From Janthinobacterium sp. (GTDB taxonomy: Bacteria; Pseudomonadota; Gammaproteobacteria; Burkholderiales; Burkholderiaceae_D), in assembly GCA_003482555.1 (NCBI GenBank), contig DMYQ01000178.1:18114-23539 (forward strand): DNA of 5,426 bases, in the 5' to 3' direction. This document shows, one piece after another, positions 1 to 5,426 of this stretch; within the stretch, counting starts at the first letter, position 1; every line of letters starts with the position of its first letter. The notes beneath the pieces were generated by a model that saw nothing but the letters and a program-made list of their open reading frames with translations, ran no database searches and was not told the DNA's origin. A program made the translations under genes and the position numbers.

Positions 1-33
1 TGACCCCATTGTTGCCGTGACCCCTATTGTTGC
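1..33. repeat. Two near-identical short direct repeats at the left edge
   Basis: Positions 1-15 read TGACCCCATTGTTGC and positions 18-33 read TGACCCCTATTGTTGC, so the second copy differs only by one inserted T. The copies are 17 nt apart, start to start. The first begins at the window edge, so more copies may lie to the left. They sit just beyond the stop codon of the minus-strand repressor gene. The TGACCCC core is half of a GGGGTCA/TGACCCC palindrome, a shape I associate with dispersed intergenic repeats in some GC-rich proteobacteria, but no complete palindrome is visible here. No stem followed by a T-run is present, so I do not call it a terminator. Confidence 0.5.
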
Positions 34-38
34 AGGGT

Positions 39-698
39 TCAGGCGGGGGCGCGGACGGCGGCGTCGAGGCCGGCGAAGGCGAAGGTTTTCAGGTGGCGCG
101 CGAGGGCGGGCGGGTCTTGCCAGAGCTGGCCCATGACACGGCCGAGCACGCTTTTGTTGGCGATCAAGAGCATCATGCAGGGCGCGAAGGTGCTCAGGAA
201 GCAGCGCGCCAGGCGCACGTCGTCCGCTTCCAGGCCCATGGCTTCGGCCAGCAGGCTTTTCAGGATGGCGAGTTTGGGCCCCGCTTCGACCAGGATCATG
301 GTGTCGAGCGCGGGCGAGGGCGAGATCAGCTCGCGCACGAAGACGCGCAAGTGCCAGCCGTCCTGTCCGATGCCGCCCACCAGGGTGTCGATCACTTGCC
401 CCAGCTTGGCGCGCGCGTCGCCCGCCCCGTCGGCGATCGCGCTCAGGGCCGCGCGGCTGAACAGGCGGCGGTGGGCTTCCACCAGCACCGCCGTGTACAA
501 GCCTTCGCGGCTGCCAAAGTGATAGTTCACGCCGGCCAGATTGACGGCGGCGGCGGTGCAGACTTGCTTGCTGGTGACGCTGTCGCGGCCACCGTCCGCG
601 TACAGGCGGCCAGCCACTTCGAGGATGTGTTGACGCGTAGCGTCTCCATGCGCGCTGGGGACGCGTATGCTGGTGCGCGGGGCGGTGTCTTTGCTCAT
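39..698 (-). CDS. TetR/AcrR-family repressor, CecR-like
   Basis: A 219-residue protein, close to the length of E. coli CecR (about 223). Residues 1-20 are a polar leader. Residues 21-66 form the TetR DNA-binding domain: helix 1 around 21-35, then a helix-turn-helix from about 42 to 61 with recognition helix NLAGVNYHF (53-61), followed by the usual GSREGLY (62-68). The rest is an all-helical ligand-binding and dimer domain. Its segment FVRELISPSPALDTM (120-134) resembles the REx-SPS region of the CecR C-terminal (DUF1956) family. It probably represses the divergent exporter operon and its own gene, and lets go when a ligand, likely an export substrate, binds; this is inferred from family and position. 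The ATG at 698-696 is the only plausible start, since the next methionine lies beyond the DNA-binding domain. No Shine-Dalgarno sequence precedes it. TetR membership is near certain; the CecR subfamily is likely but less sure. Confidence 0.93.
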   Translation of the reverse strand: MSKDTAPRTSIRVPSAHGDATRQHILEVAGRLYADGGRDSVTSKQVCTAAAVNLAGVNYHFGSREGLYTAVLVEAHRRLFSRAALSAIADGAGDARAKLGQVIDTLVGGIGQDGWHLRVFVRELISPSPALDTMILVEAGPKLAILKSLLAEAMGLEADDVRLARCFLSTFAPCMMLLIANKSVLGRVMGQLWQDPPALARHLKTFAFAGLDAAVRAPA

Positions 699-703
699 AT
701 TTA

Positions 704-716
704 CAATACTATATTG
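704..716. promoter_or_regulatory. Inverted repeat, candidate TetR operator 1
   Basis: CAATActaTATTG is a perfect 5-bp inverted repeat around a 3-bp centre at position 710. One further outer pair (702 with 718) also matches. It overlaps the candidate -10 of the repressor gene and lies 6 nt from its start codon, so a protein bound here would block repressor transcription. Size and symmetry suit a TetR-family dimer. I know no matching published consensus. Confidence 0.45.
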
Positions 717-734
717 AACTTAATTCAAATTCAA
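706..734 (-). promoter_or_regulatory. Candidate promoter of the repressor gene
   Basis: On the minus strand, TTGAAT (734-729) and TAGTAT (711-706) are separated by 17 nt and match the sigma-70 -35 and -10 consensus at 4 of 6 positions each. An overlapping alternative -10, TATAGT (713-708), is a better hexamer but with only 15 nt spacing. Either would start transcription at or within a few bases of the repressor ATG (698), leaving almost no 5' leader. Hexamers like these are common in AT-rich DNA, so this is a candidate only. Confidence 0.4.
714..728. promoter_or_regulatory. Inverted repeat, candidate TetR operator 2
   Basis: TTGAActtaaTTCAA has perfect 5-bp arms around a 5-bp centre at position 721, about 11 bp (one helical turn) from the centre of the repeat at 704-716. 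It covers the candidate -35 of the exporter operon and lies between the -35 and -10 of the repressor promoter. The right arm belongs to a directly repeated hexamer ATTCAA (723-728 and 729-734), so a second half-site is possible. Confidence 0.4.
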
Positions 735-742
735 ATTAGAAT
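714..742 (+). promoter_or_regulatory. Candidate promoter of the exporter operon
   Basis: TTGAAC (714-719) and TAGAAT (737-742) are separated by exactly 17 nt. They match the sigma-70 -35 consensus at 4 of 6 positions and the -10 at 5 of 6. Transcription would start near 749, giving a leader of about 33 nt before the ATG at 782. The region is the only AT-rich stretch in the window. No other promoter is evident before any downstream gene, so the operon is probably transcribed as one unit from here. Confidence 0.55.
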
Positions 743-769
743 TGATGAATGTTGCGGCTGGCGCGGGCG

Positions 770-775
770 GGAAGG
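770..775 (+). promoter_or_regulatory. Ribosome-binding site that fixes the membrane-fusion protein start
   Basis: GGAAGG lies 6 nt before the ATG at 782. The in-frame ATG at 749 has no such site, would add 11 residues (MLRLARAGRYT) before the membrane anchor, and falls almost on the predicted transcription start. The start at 782 is therefore preferred. Confidence 0.7.
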
Positions 776-781
776 TACACC

Positions 782-1804
782 ATGAAAAAACGGATTGTTG
801 TGGTCTTGCTTGCCGGCGCGGCCGTTGCCGCGCTTGCCTGCGCTTTTGCCTGGTATCTGAGCCATCGTGCCGTGGAAGAGCCGGGACTGGTCTTGTACGG
901 CAACGTCGACCTGCGCCAAGTGTCGCTGGCCTTCAATGGCAGCGAGCGCATCGTCCGGCTGACGGTGCGCGAAGGCGACAGGGTGGTCGCCGGTCAGGTG
1001 CTGGGCGAACTCGACAGCCAAACCCTGCGCCTGCAAGTGGAGCAGGCGCGCGCGCAATTGCTGGCGCGCCAGCAAGCCTTGCTGCGCCTCAAAAATGGCG
1101 CCCGGCCCGAGGAAGTGGCGCAGGGGCGCGCCAATCTGCGCGCGGCCCGGGCCGAGGCTGACAACGCCGAGCAGCAATTGCGGCGCCTGAAGGGGGCCAA
1201 CGCCGACAGCAAGGCTTACGCCGTCAGCGCGCAAGATGTCGCCAGCGCCGACACGGCCCTGCGGGTGGCGCGCGCCCGCCTCGAGAACGTCGGCAAGGCG
1301 CTCGAGCTGACGCTGGCCGGTCCGCGCCGCGAAGAGATAGGCGAGGCGCGGGCGCAGGCCGATGTCGCCGGCGCCCAACTGGCCTTGCTCCAGCATCAGC
1401 TCGAGCTATCGATACTCAAGTCGCCCGTCGACGCCGTCGTGCGCAGCCGCCTGCTGGAGCCGGGCGACATGGCCAGCCCGCAAAAGCCCGTCTTCGCGCT
1501 CGCCATCACCGACCCGAAATGGGTGCGCGTGTATGTGCGGGAAGCCGACCTGGGCCGCATCGCCGCCGGCATGGCGGCCCGGGTCGCCAGCGACAGCCAT
1601 CCCGGCGAAGCCATTCCGGGCCGGGTGGGCTATATTTCCTCGGTGGCCGAGTTCACGCCGAAGACCGTGCAAACGGAAGAAATCCGCACCAGCCTGGTGT
1701 ACGAGGCGCGCATCCTGGTCGACGATCCGCACGATCACTTGCGCCTGGGCATGCCGGCGACCGTCCGCTTTGCCGTCGCCGCCGCCGGGAATGGCAAGCC
1801 GTGA
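782..1804 (+). CDS. ybhG: HlyD-family periplasmic membrane-fusion protein, YbhG-type
   Basis: A 340-residue adaptor for an ABC exporter; E. coli YbhG has about 332. Residues 1-4 (MKKR) are basic and 5-26 are a hydrophobic signal anchor, placing the body in the periplasm. Residues 36-79 are the first half of a lipoyl-like domain (VLYGNVDLRQVSLAF, then VREGDRVVAGQVLGELD). Residues about 80-212 form a helical hairpin, an Ala/Glu/Arg/Gln-rich coiled coil whose arms carry related segments RPEEVAQGRANLRAA and PRREEIGEARAQADVA. Residues 213-245 complete the lipoyl domain (SPVDAVV, LEPGDMASPQKPVFAL). The rest is a beta-barrel domain containing the family segment AEFTPKTVQTEEIRTSLVY (289-307). It probably links the inner-membrane pump to a TolC-like outer-membrane channel, none of which is encoded here. 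An AALAC stretch (16-20) is not a proper lipobox. The stop overlaps the next gene's GTG start (GTGA, 1801-1804), indicating coupled translation. Confidence 0.93.
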   Translation: MKKRIVVVLLAGAAVAALACAFAWYLSHRAVEEPGLVLYGNVDLRQVSLAFNGSERIVRLTVREGDRVVAGQVLGELDSQTLRLQVEQARAQLLARQQALLRLKNGARPEEVAQGRANLRAARAEADNAEQQLRRLKGANADSKAYAVSAQDVASADTALRVARARLENVGKALELTLAGPRREEIGEARAQADVAGAQLALLQHQLELSILKSPVDAVVRSRLLEPGDMASPQKPVFALAITDPKWVRVYVREADLGRIAAGMAARVASDSHPGEAIPGRVGYISSVAEFTPKTVQTEEIRTSLVYEARILVDDPHDHLRLGMPATVRFAVAAAGNGKP

Positions 1805-3576
1805 GCGAGTTGGCGCTGGCGGCCGTGGGCTTGCACAAGCGCTTCGTCGGCAAGGAAGACAAGCGCATCGTGGCGGCCCTGGTCGACGTGTCGCTGGACG
1901 TTCCCGCCGGCACCTTGACGGCCCTGGTTGGCCCCGACGGCGCCGGCAAGACCACCTTGCTGCGCCTGATGGCCGGCTTGATGACGGCCGACGCCGGCAG
2001 CCTGACGGTGCTGGGCCTGGACGCCGCCACGCGGGCGCAGGAGATCCAGAACCGCATCAGTTACATGCCACAACGCTTCGGCCTGTACGACGACTTGTCG
2101 GTGCAAGAAAACCTGGACTTGTACGCCGACTTGCACGGCGTGCCGGCCGCCCTGCGCGCCGAACGCTACGCCCGCCTGCTGCGGATGACCGACCTGGGCC
2201 GCTTCACGGGCCGCCTGGCCGGCAAGCTGTCGGGCGGCATGAAGCAAAAGCTGGGGCTGGCCTGCACCCTGGTGCGCTCGCCGGAATTGCTGCTGCTCGA
2301 CGAGCCCACCGTCGGCGTCGATCCGCTGTCGCGCCGCGAACTGTGGGAAATCGTCCAGCAACTGGTGAGCGAGGAACAGTTGAGCGTGATCGTCAGCACG
2401 TCTTACCTGGACGAGGCCGAGCGCTGCGCCCAAGTGCATGTCTTGTATGGCGGACGCTTGCTGGCCCAGGGCAGTCCGGCCCAGCTGTGCGCCCGGGCCG
2501 CCGGCCTGGTACACATCGTCACGCCGCTTGCCGGGGAAGCGGCGCGCACCTTGCAGGCGCGCCTGCTCGACGATCCCGATACCATCGACGCGGTGCCCCT
2601 GGGCGGCGAGGTGCGTCTGATACGGCGCGGCCCGGCGCCGGACGCGCTGCTGGCCGGCGCCGGTATCCGCGCGGTGGACGCCAGCCTGGAAGATGGCTTC
2701 ATGACCTTGCTGCGCGCCCAGGCCCGCGCACCCGCGCAAGCGCCCCTGCCTGACTCCGACTCGGACTTAAGCACCGCGCAGGCGCCCATGCCCGAGTCCG
2801 CGCCCGAGCCTGAAGTCATGATCGAAGTGCGCGAGCTGGTGCGCCGCTTCGGCGACTTCACGGCCGTCGACAGCATCTCGTTTTCCGTGCGCCGCGGGGA
2901 AATCTTCGGCTTGCTGGGCCCGAACGGCGCCGGCAAAACCACCACCTTCCGCATGTTGTGCGGCCTCTTGCCGGCCAGCGCGGGCTATCTGCGCGTGGCC
3001 GGCGTCGACTTGCGCTCCGCGCCGGCCGAGGCGCGCCGCCAGATCGGCTACGTGGCGCAGAAATTCGCCCTGTACGGCAATCTGTCGGTGCAAGAAAACC
3101 TGGAATTCTTTGGCGGCGCCTATGGCTTGCGCGGCAAGGCGCTGGCCGCCCGCATCGCCACGGTGTTGCGCGAATTCGACTTGGGCGAACAGTTGCGCCT
3201 GCCCAGCGGCCATTTGCCGGGCGGCTTCAAACAAAGGCTGGCGATGGCCACGGCCCTGCTGCATGAGCCGGAAATCCTCTTCCTCGACGAACCGACCAGC
3301 GGCGCCGATCCGCTGGCGCGGCGCCAATTCTGGCGCCGCATCACGGCGCTGGCGGCGGCCGGCACCACCGTCATCATCACCACCCACTTCATGGAAGAAG
3401 CCGAATACTGCGACCGCATCCTGATCCAGGACGCCGGCAAGCGGCTGGCCCTGGGCACGCCGCAAGAAGTGCGCTTGCAGGCCGGCGCCGCGCCCGGCCA
3501 AGCCATCACGATGGAGCTAGCCTTCATTGCCATCGTCGAGCAAGAGCGCGCCCGGCTGGCGCGGGAGGCCGCATGA
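1801..3576 (+). CDS. ybhF: Fused double ATP-binding ABC exporter protein, YbhF-type
   Basis: A 591-residue cytoplasmic ATPase with two nucleotide-binding domains in one chain; E. coli YbhF has about 578. Domain 1: Walker A GPDGAGKTT (44-52), Q-loop Q91, signature LSGGM (143-147), Walker B LLLLDE (163-168), then STSYLDEAE (199-207), where the usual switch histidine is Ser201. Residues about 303-338 are an Ala/Pro/Asp/Glu-rich linker. Domain 2: Walker A GPNGAGKTT (373-381), Q-loop Q420, signature LPGGF (472-476), Walker B ILFLDE (492-497), switch His529 in TTHFMEEAE. It would power the permease pair encoded next. The GTG at 1801 is chosen because it overlaps the previous stop by 4 nt and puts the first strand (LALAAVGLHKRF) at the family position; the open frame extends further upstream, but that stretch is shadow sequence inside the previous gene. 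The Shine-Dalgarno is weak (CGGGA near 1786-1790), so initiation probably depends on coupling. From memory, E. coli YbhF also has STSYLDEAE, so Ser201 looks like a family trait. Confidence 0.95.
   Translation: MSELALAAVGLHKRFVGKEDKRIVAALVDVSLDVPAGTLTALVGPDGAGKTTLLRLMAGLMTADAGSLTVLGLDAATRAQEIQNRISYMPQRFGLYDDLSVQENLDLYADLHGVPAALRAERYARLLRMTDLGRFTGRLAGKLSGGMKQKLGLACTLVRSPELLLLDEPTVGVDPLSRRELWEIVQQLVSEEQLSVIVSTSYLDEAERCAQVHVLYGGRLLAQGSPAQLCARAAGLVHIVTPLAGEAARTLQARLLDDPDTIDAVPLGGEVRLIRRGPAPDALLAGAGIRAVDASLEDGFMTLLRAQARAPAQAPLPDSDSDLSTAQAPMPESAPEPEVMIEVRELVRRFGDFTAVDSISFSVRRGEIFGLLGPNGAGKTTTFRMLCGLLPASAGYLRVAGVDLRSAPAEARRQIGYVAQKFALYGNLSVQENLEFFGGAYGLRGKALAARIATVLREFDLGEQLRLPSGHLPGGFKQRLAMATALLHEPEILFLDEPTSGADPLARRQFWRRITALAAAGTTVIITTHFMEEAEYCDRILIQDAGKRLALGTPQEVRLQAGAAPGQAITMELAFIAIVEQERARLAREAA
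2096..2117 (+). repeat. 22-bp exact direct repeat in the ATPase gene, copy 1
   Basis: This stretch is identical to 3083-3104. It encodes LSVQENL (residues 99-105) just after the Q-loop of domain 1. The copies are 987 bp apart, a multiple of three, so they are in the same frame and at equivalent positions in the two domains. Similarity continues upstream at protein level (QRFGLYDD against QKFALYGN), but the DNA there differs. Confidence 0.85.
3083..3104 (+). repeat. 22-bp exact direct repeat in the ATPase gene, copy 2
   Basis: Second copy of the repeat at 2096-2117, encoding LSVQENL (residues 428-434) after the Q-loop of domain 2. Conserved protein sequence explains part of the identity; every synonymous position also agrees, either by shared codon preference or by conversion between the two halves of the gene. 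Confidence 0.85.
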
Positions 3577-4709
3577 AAAACGCGCAAACGAGCACCTTCG
3601 CCAGCCGCCTGCTGGCCTTGACGCGCAAGGAATTCCGCCAATTGCTGCGCGACAACAGCAACCTGGCGATCGGCATCCTCTTGCCCATCATCTTGATTTT
3701 ACTGTTCGGCTACGGCCTGTCGCTGGACGTCAAGAACGCGCCCGTCGCCGTGGTGCTTGAAGACAGCTCGCCGCAAGCCTATGAAGCCATCTCCGGCCTG
3801 CAACTGTCGCCCTCCATCTCGCCCCTGATCCTGCACTCGATGCGCGAGGCGGAAGAATTGATGCTGGCGCGCCGGGTGGACGCCATCCTGCGCCTGGGCA
3901 GTGACTTTTCCAGGCGCCTGGCGGCCGGCGACGGCACAGTGCAATTGATCGTCCACGGCGGCGACGCCAACCGGGCTCGCATCATCATGGCCTATGTGCA
4001 GGGCGCGCTGGCGCAGGCGGGGCGACGCCAGGCAGACCGCGGCGGCGCGGCGGCCACGTCCGGCCAGGTGGTGATCGAGCAGCGCCTGTGGTTCAATTCG
4101 GCCAACACCAGCACCTGGTATCTGGTGCCGGGCTTGATCGTGCTCATCATGACACTGGTGGGGGCCTTCCTCACGGCCCTGGTCATGGCGCGCGAATGGG
4201 AGCGGGGCACGCTGGAAGCCCTGTTCGTGACGCCGGTGCGGCCGACCGAAATCCTGCTCGGCAAAATCATCCCGTATTTTTGCGTCGGCATGGTCGGCCT
4301 GGCCCTGTGCCTGCTGGCCGCACGCTTCCTGTTCCACGTGCCGATGCTCGGCTCGCTACTGCTGATCATCGCCGTCTCCATGCTCTACCTGCTGGTCGCC
4401 CTGGGCCTGGGCCTGGTGATCTCGGCCGCCACCAAGAGCCAGTTCCTGGCCAGCCAATTCGCGCTGGTGCTCAGCTTCATGCCGGCCCTGATGCTGTCGG
4501 GCTTCCTGTTCGACTTGCGCAGCGTGCCGACGGCGGTGCGCATCGTCGGCCGCCTGCTGCCCGCCACCTATTACATCGAATTGCTGAAGACGCTATTCTT
4601 GTCCGGCAATAACTGGCCGCTGATCGCCCACAACACGGCCGTGCTGGCGCTGTACGCGGTGCTGCTGCTGGGCGTGGCGCGCTTTTCCACCCGCAAGAAA
4701 CTCGACTGA
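3573..4709 (+). CDS. ybhS: ABC-2 type permease, YbhS-type
   Basis: A 378-residue inner-membrane permease; E. coli YbhS has about 377. Topology: a cytoplasmic N-terminus with TRKEFRQLLRD (17-27), TM1 about 31-50, a large periplasmic domain about 51-182, then five helices near 183-205, 232-254, 258-285, 292-314 and 351-370, and a basic C-terminus ending RKKLD, much like the KRRLD ending I recall for YbhS. The cytoplasmic REWERGTLEALFVTPV (207-222) is the conserved ABC-2 segment thought to contact the ATPase. It probably pairs with the next gene's product to form a heterodimeric export path. The ATG overlaps the ATPase stop (ATGA, 3573-3576) and follows a good Shine-Dalgarno (GGGAGG, 3563-3568, 4 nt spacing). 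Tandem in-frame stops, TGA then TAA, end the gene. The substrate cannot be read from the sequence; E. coli YbhFSR has been linked to drug and cation export. Confidence 0.94.
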   Translation: MKNAQTSTFASRLLALTRKEFRQLLRDNSNLAIGILLPIILILLFGYGLSLDVKNAPVAVVLEDSSPQAYEAISGLQLSPSISPLILHSMREAEELMLARRVDAILRLGSDFSRRLAAGDGTVQLIVHGGDANRARIIMAYVQGALAQAGRRQADRGGAAATSGQVVIEQRLWFNSANTSTWYLVPGLIVLIMTLVGAFLTALVMAREWERGTLEALFVTPVRPTEILLGKIIPYFCVGMVGLALCLLAARFLFHVPMLGSLLLIIAVSMLYLLVALGLGLVISAATKSQFLASQFALVLSFMPALMLSGFLFDLRSVPTAVRIVGRLLPATYYIELLKTLFLSGNNWPLIAHNTAVLALYAVLLLGVARFSTRKKLD

Positions 4710-4728
4710 TAAAAACTTGAGCGACCCT

Positions 4729-5426
4729 ATGCTTGAATTCTTCCGCGCCCTGTTTTGCCTGTGCCGCAAGGAATTGCTGGCGATCCTGAAAGATCCCGGC
4801 AGCCGCGTCATCCTGCTGATGCCCTCGCTGGTGCAGACCGTGCTGTTCGGCTACGCCGCCACCTACGACTTGAACCACGCGTCTTACGCGCTGCTCGACC
4901 AGAGCCGCGGCCCGGCCGCCACCGAACTGGTGGCCAGGCTGGAAGGCAGCGGCATCTTCCATCGCGTCGCCAGCTTGCGGAGCCAGCGCGACATCGGCCC
5001 CGTCATCGACGCCGGCGACGCCCTGTTCGTGCTGCAAATCGGGCCGCGCTTCGAACAGCAACTGGCGGCCGGCGAGGCCGCCCCGGTGCAACTGATACTC
5101 GACGCGCGCAACTCCAACACGGCGGGCACGGCCGCCGCCTATGTGGGCGCCGCCGTCGACGGCTTCAACGACGAGTGGCGACTGAACCACGGCGGCGCCC
5201 CGGCCGGCTTGAAAATGGCGACCCGGGCCTGGTATAACCCGAACCTGGAAACCCGCTGGAATTTGCTGCCCGGCATGATCGCGGCGCTCAGCATGCTGCA
5301 AACCCTGATGCTGAGCGCCCTCTCGGTGGCGCGCGAGCGCGAGCAGGGCACCTTCGACCAGTTGCTCGTCACGCCACTGAGTCCGACCCAGATCATGATA
5401 GGCAAGGCCATCCCGCCCATCCTGAT
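4729..5426 (+). CDS. ybhR: ABC-2 type permease, YbhR-type (3' end beyond window)
   Basis: An open frame from the ATG at 4729 runs off the window without a stop, giving 232 complete codons of a protein that is about 368 residues in E. coli YbhR. Visible parts: the N-terminal CRKELLAILKDPGSR (12-26), TM1 about 27-45, a periplasmic domain about 46-178 with QLILDARNSNTAG (121-133) and TRAWYNPNLETRW (165-177), TM2 about 179-200, the ABC-2 cytoplasmic segment REREQGTFDQLLVTPL (202-217), and the start of TM3. RNSN and WYNPNL are features I recall from E. coli YbhR, and they distinguish it from YbhS. It should be the second half of the permease heterodimer. It begins 19 nt after the previous stop, with only a weak GAG (4719-4721) as ribosome-binding site. 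No terminator or promoter lies in that gap. Truncation is due to the window edge, not a mutation. Confidence 0.92.
   Translation, partial: MLEFFRALFCLCRKELLAILKDPGSRVILLMPSLVQTVLFGYAATYDLNHASYALLDQSRGPAATELVARLEGSGIFHRVASLRSQRDIGPVIDAGDALFVLQIGPRFEQQLAAGEAAPVQLILDARNSNTAGTAAAYVGAAVDGFNDEWRLNHGGAPAGLKMATRAWYNPNLETRWNLLPGMIAALSMLQTLMLSALSVAREREQGTFDQLLVTPLSPTQIMIGKAIPPIL

Noticed and set aside
749..781. Upstream ATG at 749 as start of the membrane-fusion protein
   Set aside because: It has no ribosome-binding site and nearly coincides with the predicted transcription start. The ATG at 782 has GGAAGG 6 nt upstream and begins a typical MKKR signal anchor.
27..785. Long plus-strand open frame across the repressor gene
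   Set aside because: It is the complement-strand shadow of the TetR gene in GC-rich DNA. Its translation is low-complexity (Gly, Ala, Gln, His, Arg) with no recognisable domain, while the minus strand gives a clear TetR protein.
827..841. Possible lipoprotein cleavage site (AALAC) in the membrane-fusion protein
   Set aside because: The -3 position is Ala rather than Leu, Val or Ile, so it does not fit the lipobox; the segment reads better as a plain signal anchor.
1735..2739. 334-codon minus-strand open frame opposite the ATPase
   Set aside because: Gln/His/Ala-rich shadow of the YbhF-type coding frame, with no domain features.
1362..2753. 463-codon plus-strand open frame spanning the membrane-fusion and ATPase genes
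   Set aside because: It crosses the boundary between two well-supported genes out of frame, and its product is Arg/Pro/Ala-rich without motifs. It is a by-product of high GC content.
4710..4728. Terminator or promoter between the two permease genes
   Set aside because: The gap is only 19 nt, with no stem-loop and no -35/-10 pair. It is a normal intra-operon spacer.
4477..5301. 274-codon minus-strand open frame opposite both permeases
   Set aside because: It overlaps the end of permease 1 and most of permease 2, both of which carry clear ABC-2 motifs and membrane segments; its own translation is low-complexity.

Overview
The window carries one complete transport locus cut off at its right edge: a TetR/CecR-like repressor gene on the minus strand and, divergent from it, an operon encoding a membrane-fusion (HlyD/YbhG-type) protein, a double ATP-binding protein (YbhF-type) and two ABC-2 permeases (YbhS- and YbhR-type, the last truncated by the window end). 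The set, order and protein lengths match the Escherichia coli ybhG-ybhF-ybhS-ybhR operon, whose regulator CecR (YbiH) is also a TetR protein. In E. coli cecR lies on the same strand as ybhG; here the regulator is divergent.

The DNA is GC-rich throughout its coding parts, with GC-biased third positions and frequent TTG leucine codons. Together with the gene content this suggests a Gram-negative betaproteobacterium, perhaps Oxalobacteraceae (Janthinobacterium, Massilia or Duganella type). That placement is an inference from composition only.

Layout: 1-33 holds two near-identical short direct repeats beyond the 3' end of the repressor gene. 39-698 (minus) is the repressor. 699-781 is an AT-rich divergent control region with overlapping promoter-like hexamers for both directions and two inverted repeats whose centres are about one helical turn apart. 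782-1804 is the membrane-fusion protein, 1801-3576 the fused ATPase (GTG start, 4-nt overlap), 3573-4709 permease 1 (ATGA overlap), and 4729-5426 the first 232 codons of permease 2.

How it works (family knowledge plus inference): the two permeases form a heterodimeric membrane channel, the single YbhF-type chain supplies both nucleotide-binding domains, and the YbhG-type protein reaches across the periplasm, probably to a TolC-like outer-membrane channel not encoded here. The complex would export drug-like or other amphiphilic compounds, and the TetR protein would release the operator when it binds a ligand. The two ATP sites are unequal: the first domain lacks the switch histidine and the second has a variant signature motif.

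This is a recognisable, known type of export system and I see no undescribed system in it. The parts most worth a second look are the compact divergent operator, the unequal ATPase sites, the 22-bp repeat inside the ATPase gene, and the repeat at the left edge.
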